A DNA stretch of 5,494 nucleotides from PALSA-505 sp035308365 (GCA_035308365.1 DATGGU010000062.1:1-5494), one strand, 5' to 3'. Numbered from the stretch's first letter, positions 1 to 5,494 are shown. The notes: generated by a model not told the origin, from the letters alone. Made by a program: numbers and translations.

Positions 1-223
1 CCCGTAGCGCCTTCGGCAGGACCCGTGCCAGCGCGGCAAGCACAGCCCGGTCACTCCAGGACAGGTGCGGCTTCGGAGTCACGCGGCGCAGCACCGCGAC
101 CTCATGCCGGAGCGCGAGTATCTCCGCATCCTTGGACGAGAGGACCGCGTTAGCAACGCGAGCCAGGAAACCACGATCACCAGCAGCCGGCAGACCAGCA
201 TCACGCACACGAGCGATGATCAT
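1..223 (-). CDS. Integrase-core (IS3/IS481-like) transposase, N-terminal part, cut by the left window edge
   Basis: Translating the minus strand from ATG 223 gives an open frame to the window edge, with no stop. It contains the signature start of a common actinobacterial transposase group: SSKDAEILALRHEVAVLRR, followed by LSWSDRAVLAALARVLPKAL. In this family these residues precede the helix-turn-helix and the DDE integrase core, which would lie to the left of the window. The frame also stays open upstream to a GTG at 298, just after a TGA at 302-304, so the N-terminus is uncertain. I prefer ATG 223 because the residues further upstream do not resemble the family, but no good ribosome binding site precedes either start. 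About two residues seem missing after VLRR compared with the usual VLRRQV pattern. The family is known for cut-and-paste or copy-paste transposition in the cytoplasm. Whether this copy is intact cannot be told here. Confidence 0.75.
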   Translation of the reverse strand, partial: MIIARVRDAGLPAAGDRGFLARVANAVLSSKDAEILALRHEVAVLRRVTPKPHLSWSDRAVLAALARVLPKALR

Positions 224-298
224 GGCGGCGTGGAAATCCCTGGTCAAGCCGATAGCCGAGTTCTCGACCAGCACAGGCAGTCTATGGCTCTTCGCCAC

Positions 299-406
299 TC
301 TTCATCCGTCAGGCTCTTTGATTACTGCGTGGTTGCCGTTCTTGAATTCGAATTACTTACGTTTCCGGTGAAACGAACAGCCTGCCCCAGGGCACTGCGG
401 GTGGCT
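299..406. other. AT-richer noncoding spacer with a 10-bp palindrome
   Basis: This spacer separates the 3' end of the ligase gene from the left transposase fragment, both on the minus strand. Positions about 310-375 are clearly AT-richer than the rest of the window. They hold the perfect palindrome AATTCGAATT at 345-354. It could be the non-coding end of the insertion sequence or its promoter region, but I could not identify a confident -35/-10 pair or terminal inverted repeat. No gene is visible in it. Confidence 0.4.
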
Positions 407-419
407 GGTCCCTGGGACC
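407..419 (-). terminator. Candidate hairpin terminator after the ligase gene
   Basis: The sequence GGTCCCTGGGACC forms a tight stem (arms GGTCC and GGACC, loop CTG) beginning 2 bases past the TGA stop of the ligase gene. A second pairing is possible between CCCAGGG at 386-392 and CCCTGGG at 410-416. No T-tract follows on the minus strand, as is common for actinobacterial terminators, so the terminator role is inferred from position and stem only. Confidence 0.35.
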
Positions 420-421
420 GT

Positions 422-1549
422 TCAGCGGTGCTGGGCTGCGCTGGCGGTGACGGCGCTGGCGACTATGGAGGCCAGGTCGCCGCTGCGGCGGTAGGCGTTG
501 CGCTGGAAGGTGGCACCGGTGCCCCGGCCCAAGACGGCGGTTAGCAGTTCGGCGGCGGTATCGCTGTCCCCGGCCTGAGCCAGTGCGTCCTGAACGTGCT
601 CCAGCAGCATGGCCGCGACAACAGCTGATGGCTGGGGAAGGCCGGTATGAGGATTGAGCAGGACATCATCCATGCCTGAACGGCTGGCCCGCCAGGCGGC
701 CAGGCGCAGCAGCTCAGCCCGCCAGGGCTGAGCTGGCTTTCCCTCCCGCCACCGGCGTGTTTCGGTTTCTACCAGCGCCCGGGCCAGGGCGGCTATCAGT
801 ACCGCGTCATCGGCCCATAGGCACACGTCGGCGATACGGATTTCCAGGGTTGGATAATGCTGGGACAGCCGTGCGTCGAAGTACACCATCCCGGCATCCA
901 GCACCGTGCCGGTGGCTGTCATCTGCCGCACCGTGGCGTGGTAGGTGGCGGCGGTGCCGAAGGGCGCGGTGGGTCCCGAGCTTGGCCAGCGGCCCCACGC
1001 CTGATAACGGAAGCTGGCATACGAACTGTCGTGTCCCTGCCAAAACGGCGAATTAGCGCTGAGCGCCAGCAGGACCGGCAGCCAAGGCCCGATCCGGTCC
1101 AGCGCGGCCACCCCTTCCTCGGCCGAGGTGATCTCCACATGGACATGACAGCCACACACGAGCTGTTCCTGGGCGATCAGCCCGAATCTGCGGGTCATCT
1201 TCTGGTACCGGCTCTTATCCACCACCTCAGGCTCGGCCGGCACCGGTGAGGTCGCCAGCGCCGCCACCTGGACCCCAGCCTGCCCGGCGGCCTGCCCAGC
1301 CCATGCCCGGCACCGGCGTACCTCACGGCCCAGCTCATCAAGCCCCCGGCACGGCCGGGTATTGGTTTCCAGTTGCTGCAACTGCAGTTCAAAGTCCAGC
1401 GCATCCGCTATGTCCTGATCCGCCCCGGTACCAGCACTGTCCTGCTCATCTGCCTGGTCGAGAACCATCCCAGCTACCGCCCGGGGCTGCCCTGTCTCTG
1501 TATCCACCAGCAGCAGTTCTTCTTCCACGCCGACACTGCGAACGCTCAT
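422..1549 (-). CDS. YbdK-family carboxylate-amine ligase (glutamate-cysteine ligase type 2, GCS2 family)
   Basis: The product is 375 residues, about the usual length for this family (often annotated 'putative glutamate--cysteine ligase 2'). Visible motifs in order: GVEEELLLVD at residues 7-16, the acidic nucleotide/metal-binding start of the fold; ETNTRPC at 61-67; CGCHVHVEI at 132-140; LALSANSPFWQG at 161-172; YFDARLSQHYPTLEIRIAD at 223-241; and a C-terminal GTGATFQRNAYRRSGDL at 343-359. Members form an amide bond between a carboxylate and an amine using ATP in the cytoplasm. The E. coli homologue has only weak glutamate-cysteine ligase activity, and actinomycetes mainly use mycothiol, so the real substrate is unknown. 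The frame is open back to 1714, but family similarity starts at ATG 1549. G-rich sequence lies just before it and a GGAGGAGG-like stretch at about 1564-1574. It lies 218 bp downstream of the codirectional HTH gene. All expected motifs are present, so it appears functional. Confidence 0.93.
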   Translation of the reverse strand: MSVRSVGVEEELLLVDTETGQPRAVAGMVLDQADEQDSAGTGADQDIADALDFELQLQQLETNTRPCRGLDELGREVRRCRAWAGQAAGQAGVQVAALATSPVPAEPEVVDKSRYQKMTRRFGLIAQEQLVCGCHVHVEITSAEEGVAALDRIGPWLPVLLALSANSPFWQGHDSSYASFRYQAWGRWPSSGPTAPFGTAATYHATVRQMTATGTVLDAGMVYFDARLSQHYPTLEIRIADVCLWADDAVLIAALARALVETETRRWREGKPAQPWRAELLRLAAWRASRSGMDDVLLNPHTGLPQPSAVVAAMLLEHVQDALAQAGDSDTAAELLTAVLGRGTGATFQRNAYRRSGDLASIVASAVTASAAQHR

Positions 1550-1767
1550 CCCCCCAGCATGCCCCCTCCTCCTCAGCCTTGCAGAATGGCGCAGCCCGGG
1601 CAGGCGCGGACGTCCCCTTGCCTGACCAGCGCGCTTCGCCGCTGCGTCCATCCGGTCCTGCGCCACGGCCGGGTCTGTCGGTCTTACTGGGCAGACTGGG
1701 TGTGCACGCAGCACGCATCGAGCATCAGCGTGAGGCTCGCGCCCGTGATCGTGACCCTCTCATCGGG
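1550..1767. other. 218-bp gap between the HTH gene and the ligase gene
   Basis: No supported gene lies in this gap. The ligase frame stays open through most of it (to 1714), but the implied residues are arginine- and alanine-rich low-complexity sequence unlike the family. Another minus-strand frame ends at TGA 1573 with a CPGC-containing tail but has no ATG, GTG or TTG start. The gap is long enough for a separate promoter for the ligase gene. No clear -10/-35 hexamers were recognised. Confidence 0.4.
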
Positions 1768-2616
1768 CTAGCTCGGGTCGGCGGCGTCCAGCGCGGCGGT
1801 GAGTGTGGCGGCGAGTGGTTGGAGGCCGGTGATGAGCTGGTCCAGTTCGCTGGGTTCGAGGGCGTCGTAGGGCGGGGCGGCGAGGTCGTCGGTGAGCGCC
1901 TCGATCCGCTGCTTGACCGCGCGGCCCTGGGTGGTGAGCCAGCCGTCGGCGCCGATCAGGCCGCGGCCGCGCAGGCCGTCGATGACCGCCGCCAGCTGCG
2001 CGTGCGGCAGGTGACAGAGGCGGCCGAACTTCTGCGCTGGCATGCCCTGCGACAGGGCGTGCAGCACGTGAGATTGCGTGCCGCCGATCCGGTTGGCCAC
2101 CAGCGCGGCGACATGTCCGTCGCCGCGGTGCTCGCGCAGCAGGTTGGCCGCATGCCACAAGAGGCCAACCGGCTCCTTGGGCACGGGCAGAGCCCGCAGC
2201 CCCGCATACAGCGGGCGGCCGGTCACCGGCGGGCTGATCGCCGCCTTGGCCAGCAGCCCAGCGGTGCGGGCCAGCCCCGGCGCCCCGGCCAGGCCGCCCA
2301 GCAGGCGGCGCAGCGCGATCACGCAACCCCGGTGGCGCGCCGCCAGCGCCGCCTCCGGGGTGATGATGTCCCACACGCGCGGGATGTGGCGGGCGGCCTC
2401 ACCCGGGGCGAAGTTGTAAAAGACCGCGTGCACGACCTCAGCCGGCGCCCGGCCCAGCGGCGCGGCCCGCCCGGCGAAGTAGGTGTCCCAGTAGGTGCGC
2501 AGGCCCAGCGCCATCAGCGCCCCGGCCGGCTCACCGGTCACATACGGAATGAGCCCAATAGGCTCCACCAGCCCAAACATACGCCGGGCAGTGGCACCCG
2601 AAGCCAGCAGTGTCAC
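1768..2616 (-). CDS. SCO6745-family winged-helix-like protein of unknown function
   Basis: From GTG 2616 the product is 282 residues, the usual size of the actinobacterial SCO6745 family. Characteristic stretches are ARRMFGLVEPI near the start (about residues 10-20), YFAGRAAPLG (46-55), VFYNFAP (65-71) and LWHAANLLREHRGDGHVAAL (153-172), followed by a C-terminal segment resembling a MarR-like winged helix that ends LIGADGWLTTQGRAVKQRIE. The family is widespread in actinomycetes and has no established biochemical role that I can name. DNA binding is suggested only by the helix-turn-helix-like C-terminal half. The GTG start is chosen because GGAAGG lies 8 bases upstream and because the alignment to the family begins here. 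The frame extends to ATG 2697, but those residues run into an insertion-sequence scar. It may be cotranscribed with the downstream ligase. Confidence 0.85.
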   Translation of the reverse strand: MTLLASGATARRMFGLVEPIGLIPYVTGEPAGALMALGLRTYWDTYFAGRAAPLGRAPAEVVHAVFYNFAPGEAARHIPRVWDIITPEAALAARHRGCVIALRRLLGGLAGAPGLARTAGLLAKAAISPPVTGRPLYAGLRALPVPKEPVGLLWHAANLLREHRGDGHVAALVANRIGGTQSHVLHALSQGMPAQKFGRLCHLPHAQLAAVIDGLRGRGLIGADGWLTTQGRAVKQRIEALTDDLAAPPYDALEPSELDQLITGLQPLAATLTAALDAADPS

Positions 2617-2624
2617 GATCGCGG

Positions 2625-2630
2625 CCTTCC
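2625..2630 (-). promoter_or_regulatory. Ribosome binding site deciding the GTG start of the SCO6745-family gene
   Basis: On the minus strand GGAAGG ends 8 bases before GTG 2616, a good Shine-Dalgarno match and spacing. It supports this start over ATG 2697 and over the internal ATG at 2580. Slightly upstream a 5-bp inverted repeat (GTAGC at 2638-2642, GCTAC at 2656-2660) could be an operator, but this is weak. Confidence 0.5.
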
Positions 2631-2700
2631 ATCCGAAGTAGCTTCTCTCACTCCTGCTACGAACAGACCGGCCGCGATCCGACACCCTGGCCGACATTTC

Positions 2701-2838
2701 TCAGTTAGCCGAAGCACGTATGTCATAGCCGGTGACCACCGCGCCGAACTGCGAGCTTGGAGAAACGGCGTTCCACCGCATTGCGTTCTTCGTACCGCGC
2801 GGGATCGAAGGCGGGCGGCGGCGCGCCCCTTGGCGGGC
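2701..2838 (-). pseudogene. IS5-type transposase, C-terminal remnant
   Basis: Two minus-strand frames together spell the C-terminal end of an IS5-family transposase. One frame reads AFDPARYEERNAVERRFSKL (2753-2812), matching the family pattern 'RPPAFDxxxYxxRNxVERxFxxLK', which carries the last acidic residue of the DDE triad. The next frame continues QFGAVVTGYD (from 2751), matching the pattern 'QWRGxATRYDK'. A single-base offset at 2752 breaks the frame between them, and another shift near 2812 separates the preceding RRPP. The reading ends at TGA 2701. Only about 45 residues remain of a protein that is normally 250-300 residues long, so this is a dead fragment. It lies directly between the HTH gene and a remnant of an unrelated transposase. 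Confidence 0.65.
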
Positions 2839-2841
2839 GCC

Positions 2842-3156
2842 CTGCAGGATCTGCCAGACCGTGGAGGCCGCGATTGATGGCCGAGCCTGACGAGCTCACC
2901 TTGTACCCGCCGGTGCTCCCCGTGGGTCTGCGTCGCGATGCGGATCGGGAGCTTGCGGATCGCGGCTGCGGTGGACGGCCGCCCGGGACGGCGACGGCTC
3001 GTGCAGTCCAAGTTGCGCGCGATCAGCCGCCTGTGCCAGGCGAGCAGCGTCGCCGAGGTCACCGCAACACCTTGCCCACCAGTGCCGGGGAACCAATCGC
3101 GATAGCGCCGCGAGCCACAAAGCGGGGTGCCCGGTGCTGACCTGTGCCCGGCGGCA
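2842..3156 (-). pseudogene. Integrase-core (IS3/IS481-like) transposase, degraded N-terminal third
   Basis: Three minus-strand frames in succession match one transposase. The first (about 3067-3156) reads WLAALSRLVPRHWW, the second (2874-3062) VTSATLLAWHRRLIAR, then RRRPGRPSTAAAIRKL and HRRVQGELVRLGH, and the third (2845-2874) IAASTVWQIL. These are the successive blocks of the HTH-containing N-terminal region of the same broad family as the copies at the two window edges. Frameshifts at about 3063-3067 and 2874 disrupt it, and similarity stops near 2842 where IS5-type sequence begins. The DDE core is missing altogether, so it is a non-functional scar. The blocks are well conserved despite the shifts, which suggests fairly recent decay. 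Confidence 0.8.
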
Positions 3157-3228
3157 CCGCCTCGCGCTCAGTCGTACCGTTGCTGAGATTGTGCGGTTGG
3201 TCACGGGGATCGCGGGTAGCCGTCGAGC

Positions 3229-3894
3229 GTGGCTGACTCCACCATTGCCGTCCTCGACATTGACGGGACGCTCATCGACTCCAACTACCAGCATGCGCTT
3301 GCCTGGTACCGGGCACTGCGCTCGGTCGGTGAGATCTATCCGGTATGGCGGCTGCACCGGCTGATCGGCATGGGCGGGGACCAGGTGCCCACGGCTATTG
3401 GAGGCGAGGACCTTGAGCGCCGGGTGGGCGATCAGGCCCGGGAACAGCAGGGCAAGGAGGTCGACGCGCTGCTGGAGGAGATGGCGCCGTTGCCCGGTGC
3501 CCGTGACCTGCTTGTAGCCATCAAGGAACGTGGTCACCGGCTGGTGCTGGCCAGTTCAGCTCAGCAGCGTCACGTGGACGTGTTCCTGGACAAGCTGGAT
3601 GCCCGCGGCGTCGCCGATGAGTGGACGAGCAGCGCCGACGTTGAGGCGTCCAAACCGGCACCGGACCTGCTGCAGGTGGCACTGAAGAAGCTGGGCGTGC
3701 CGCCTGAGGCATCCAGCGTGATGGTCGGTGACTCGGTATGGGATGTCGAGGCAGCGAAAAGAGCCGCGATGCCGGCGATCGTCGTCCGCTCGGGGGGCTT
3801 TGGGGACGATGAGCTCAAGAAGGCTGGCGCCATCGCCATTTACGACACCCCCGGCGATCTCGCGAAGTCACTGGACGCCACCCCTCTTGCCTGA
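3229..3894 (+). CDS. HAD-superfamily hydrolase (phosphoglycolate phosphatase / beta-phosphoglucomutase-like)
   Basis: The 221-residue product carries all four HAD motifs. Motif I is DIDGT with the nucleophile Asp10 and acid/base Asp12; motif II is LASS at 107-110; motif III is Lys142 in SKPAPD; motif IV is GDSVWD at 167-172 with Asp168 and Asp172 for Mg2+. The segment between motifs I and II (about residues 15-85) is an alpha-helical cap of the C1 type, as in phosphatases acting on small phosphorylated metabolites. Such enzymes are cytoplasmic; the exact substrate cannot be read from sequence. The start is GTG 3229, 9 codons before the motif I nucleophile as usual for the family, although the ribosome binding site is weak (GGGTAG at about 3214-3219). 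It is transcribed away from the flanking insertion-sequence scar and has no plus-strand partner in the window. Length and motifs indicate an intact gene. Confidence 0.9.
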   Translation: MADSTIAVLDIDGTLIDSNYQHALAWYRALRSVGEIYPVWRLHRLIGMGGDQVPTAIGGEDLERRVGDQAREQQGKEVDALLEEMAPLPGARDLLVAIKERGHRLVLASSAQQRHVDVFLDKLDARGVADEWTSSADVEASKPAPDLLQVALKKLGVPPEASSVMVGDSVWDVEAAKRAAMPAIVVRSGGFGDDELKKAGAIAIYDTPGDLAKSLDATPLA

Positions 3895-4103
3895 GGCCCG
3901 GCCACGACGGGTCCTGGCGGGATCCGGCTGTGCAGCGAAAGCGCCGGCCGCAAACCTAAGCTTGTTAGTTAACCGGCCTGGCTGTGACCTGGGCGTTTGG
4001 TGAATTGTGACCCGTTTTGGCCGGCGTGTGGCTGCCGGTGGAGTACGGCCTTCGCGTTCTCATGTGTTCTCGCCAAAGGGCAGAAGATCACCAGCGAAGC
4101 CGT
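3895..4103. other. Noncoding stretch between the HAD gene and the IS701-like remnant
   Basis: I see no gene here. After the HAD stop there is only a weak 5-bp stem (CCGGC at 3924-3928, GCCGG at 3943-3947), not a convincing terminator. Positions about 3950-3973 are locally AT-richer, and an imperfect repeat follows at 3983-4020. The part nearest 4104 is probably the untranslated end of the IS701-like element, but I could not define its terminal inverted repeat. Confidence 0.4.
3983..4020. repeat. Short imperfect tandem repeat (TGTGACC...TTTGG, 23-bp period)
   Basis: TGTGACCTGGGCGTTTGG at 3983-4000 is followed by TGTGACCCGTTTTGG at 4006-4020, the second copy being 3 bases shorter. A similar GTGACCCTGGGG occurs at 4417-4428, just past the stop codon of the right-hand transposase. 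The motif may therefore be part of an insertion-sequence end and not a host regulatory site. Confidence 0.35.
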
Positions 4104-4272
4104 GATGGACAGCTAGCCAGACGATGCCGGTGCCGTGCTGCCGCGGTTCCGGGCGGATTTCCCCGCCTGCCTGAGCGCCCGGGCCGGTGAACTGTGCGAG
4201 CTCACCGAGGCGGTGCTGTGCGCGGACGGGCCGGTGAAGACTCTGGCCGGACTGTCACTGGCCCCAGAGCAC
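4104..4272 (+). pseudogene. IS701-like transposase, N-terminal remnant
   Basis: The plus-strand frame from GTG 4135 reads LPRFRADFPACLSARAGEL, then ELTEAVLCADGPVKTL and LSLAPEH. This matches my knowledge of the N-terminus of Streptomyces IS701-like transposases (pattern 'LPRFRxxFYxCLxxRxDALFELTDAVLCxDGPVxxLxxLxLxxEHRRGHGALYDAL'). Just upstream, ATG 4104 starts MDS, and another frame gives SQTMPVP, also typical of the family's first residues, so a one-base shift near 4113 has probably broken the true start. An in-frame TAG at 4114-4116 agrees with this. Similarity stops abruptly after LAPEH at 4272, where the expected RRGHGALYDAL is replaced by minus-strand sequence of another transposase. About 350 residues, including the catalytic core, are absent. 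Confidence 0.6.
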
Positions 4273-4274
4273 TG

Positions 4275-4394
4275 CCCAGACCGCCGGGGGGCAGGGTCGA
4301 TGCCGGCGTCCTTGAGGATCTGCCATACCGTCGACGGCGCGAGCTCGTAGCCAAGGCTGGTCAGCCCGCCGTGGATGCGCCGGTAACCTGTGCC
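4275..4394 (-). pseudogene. Integrase-core transposase, internal fragment (end of the HTH region)
   Basis: The minus-strand reading GYRRIHGGLTSLGYELAPST followed by VWQILKDAGIDPAPRRSG matches the block that sits between the HTH and the DDE core in the same transposase family as the right-hand copy. The right-hand copy carries its own version (HRRIHGELAQPGIAVAPST), so this is a separate element and not part of that gene. The usual next residues (PTWRQFL) are absent: similarity ends at about 4275, where the oppositely oriented IS701-like piece ends. The residues just upstream of the fragment (ENPR at about 4421-4432) recall the ENPRWG that normally precedes GYRRI, but 11 unrelated codons intervene. 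About 40 codons remain, so it is inert. Confidence 0.7.
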
Positions 4395-4440
4395 GCCCGA
4401 ACATAGGGCCAGCGTCGTGACCCTGGGGTTCTCCGGGATA

Positions 4441-5494
4441 TCAGGCGGCGCGTGCATGTTCGTTGATCAGGCCGCCCAGGACGGGTTTTCGGAAGATCCG
4501 TCTGCGGTCGAGGCCGGCAACGGCCAGGCGGCCACCGTCGTGGTTGCTGTCGGGGACGCGCTGGGCGGTGCCCTGGTGCGGCCGGGCCGTGTTGGAGTGC
4601 ACCTGGTAGTCAGCCAGGACGGCGCGCAGGTGGCCTTCCCCCAGGATGAGCACGCGGTCCCAGAGTTCACGGCGCAGGGTAGCGGCGAGGCGCTCACAGA
4701 TCGCGTTCATCGGCGGAGCCTGGGCGGCCGTGCGCACGATCCTGGTGCCAGCAGCCTGGAAGAGGGCATCGAAGGAGGCAGTGAAGTTCGATCCGCGATC
4801 GCGCACCAGGAACCTGATGTCCTCAAACCGCTCGCCGAGGGTGCGAGCGAGGTTGCGGGCCTGCTGCACCGTCCAGTCCCCGGCCGGGTGCGCGGTGACG
4901 CCGCCCAGATGCCTCCGCCGGGTCCCGTGCTCGATGAACACCAGCACGTATACGCGCCTCAGCAGCACGGTGTCCACGGGCAGGAAATCAACCGCGACGA
5001 TCCCGGCGCCCTGCGCTGTCAGGAACTGCCGCCAGGTCGGGCTGGACCGGCCAGGCGCCGGGTCGATGCCCGCAGCACGCAGGATCTCCCACCCGGTCGA
5101 GGGCGCTACGGCGATGCCGGGCTGGGCCAGTTCGCCATGGATCCGCCGGTGTCCCCACAGCCGGTTCTCCCGGGCCAGGCCGACGGCAAGGCGGGCGGCG
5201 CCCGGGACCGCCGGCGGGCTCCCGGCTTGCGCCGTTTGCTCGTGTCCTACTTCCCCGCCGCCAGCCTGCGGTGCCAGGCCAGCAGCGTCGCGGGCGTCAC
5301 CGGGAAGACCCCGGCCCAGCGCCTGCGCAGCCCAAGCCGCGCCAGCGCGGCGAACCAGGCCCGGTCAGCCGGCTCACCACCCACCCGGCCGGCGTGCCGC
5401 CGCAGTACCGCGTTCTCATGCCGGAGCACCCGCAGCTCAGCATCCTTGGCCAGGTCACCGCCGAACACCAGGACGGCCAGGCCGAGTACCCGGC
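4441..5494 (-). pseudogene. Integrase-core DDE transposase, nearly full length, broken by an amber codon and a frameshift; N-terminus off the right edge
   Basis: The N-terminal part (open from the window edge to 5250) reads DAELRVLRHENAVLRRHAGR, PADRAWFAALARL and VTPATLLAWHRRLAAGK. A TAG at 5247-5249 follows, where relatives usually have tyrosine (KYDTSKRRKPG). The same frame then continues DTSKRRKPG, and a one-base loss near 5220-5222 shifts to the frame that runs to TGA 4441. That second frame, 259 codons long, reads WGHRRIHGEL, AAGIDPAPGRSSPTW and the core: first Asp in VDFL (4987-4989), second Asp in RDRGSNF (4798-4800), Glu in ICERL (4693-4695), with 34 residues between the last two. It ends GGLINEHARAA. 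The catalytic triad is thus intact although the gene is interrupted. Two residues differ from the usual pattern: DFLPVDTVL for DFLHVDTVL, and STGWEIL for STVWEIL. Such proteins catalyse movement of their own insertion sequence. Confidence 0.88.

Noticed and set aside
1573..1686. Small minus-strand frame ending in ACPGCAILQG, a possible zinc-binding peptide
   Set aside because: Between its upstream TAA and the TGA there is no ATG, GTG or TTG start, and I recognise no family.
1550..1714. 55-residue N-terminal extension of the ligase
   Set aside because: The extension is arginine/alanine-rich and unlike the family, which starts right before GVEEE. ATG 1549 has a G-rich leader, so the shorter form is preferred.
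2617..2697. 27-residue N-terminal extension of the SCO6745-family protein
   Set aside because: The GTG at 2616 has a well-placed GGAAGG, and family similarity starts there. The extra residues are serine/arginine-rich and border an IS scar.
1246..2877. A 543-codon plus-strand open frame
   Set aside because: It lies antisense to the ligase N-terminus, the gap and the whole HTH gene. Its product is a low-complexity arginine/proline/alanine-rich sequence, typical of a shadow frame in GC-rich DNA. The minus-strand products match known families.
3140..3228. Promoter for the HAD gene
   Set aside because: TTG-containing hexamers are present near 3180-3200, but no properly spaced -10 element could be identified, so no call is made.
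2896..3537. 213-codon minus-strand open frame opposite the HAD gene
   Set aside because: Most of it is antisense to the HAD gene and has no family resemblance. Only the stretch at about 3067-3156 is meaningful, and it is reported as part of the transposase remnant.
5247..5468. A separate 73-residue gene, like an IS3-type OrfA
   Set aside because: The reading continues in the expected family pattern past the TAG and after a one-base shift, so it is better explained as the first part of one broken transposase. A regulatory truncated product is still possible.
1..5494. CRISPR array, tRNA or rRNA genes, intact composite transposon
   Set aside because: No regularly spaced direct repeats and no recognisable RNA gene were seen. 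No matching pair of terminal inverted repeats could be found within the window.

Overview
The window is uniformly GC-rich, and its protein families (a YbdK-type carboxylate-amine ligase of the actinobacterial kind, an SCO6745-type HTH protein, and several Streptomyces-style integrase-core transposases) point to a high-GC actinomycete such as a Streptomyces or Streptosporangiales relative. The genus cannot be fixed from this sequence.

Layout from left to right. The left edge (1-223, minus strand) is the N-terminal part of a transposase that runs out of the window. An AT-richer spacer with a small palindrome follows, then a compact hairpin that sits directly after the stop of an intact minus-strand carboxylate-amine ligase gene (422-1549). 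A 218-bp gap separates this from an intact minus-strand SCO6745-family HTH gene (1768-2616). These two genes are codirectional and may be cotranscribed, the HTH gene first. Upstream of the HTH gene lies a scar made of two different transposase remnants on the minus strand: the C-terminal end of an IS5-type transposase (2701-2838) fused to the N-terminal third of an integrase-core transposase (2842-3156). An intact plus-strand HAD-family phosphatase (3229-3894) comes next. A noncoding stretch with a short imperfect repeat leads to a second composite scar, where the N-terminus of an IS701-like transposase on the plus strand (4104-4272) abuts an internal piece of an integrase-core transposase on the minus strand (4275-4394). 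The right side (4441-5494, minus) is an almost complete integrase-core transposase with its DDE residues present, broken by an amber codon and a frameshift, whose N-terminus is cut by the window edge.

In short, three intact cargo genes (ligase, HTH protein, HAD hydrolase) sit among at least six remnants from at least three transposase families. The four integrase-core pieces all lie on the minus strand. This looks like a site that has repeatedly received and lost insertion sequences, not an intact mobile element. I find no tRNA, rRNA, CRISPR array or convincing replication origin. No clearly new system is visible; the points most worth a second look are the two composite IS junctions, the lightly damaged right-hand transposase, and the uncharacterised ligase/HTH pair.
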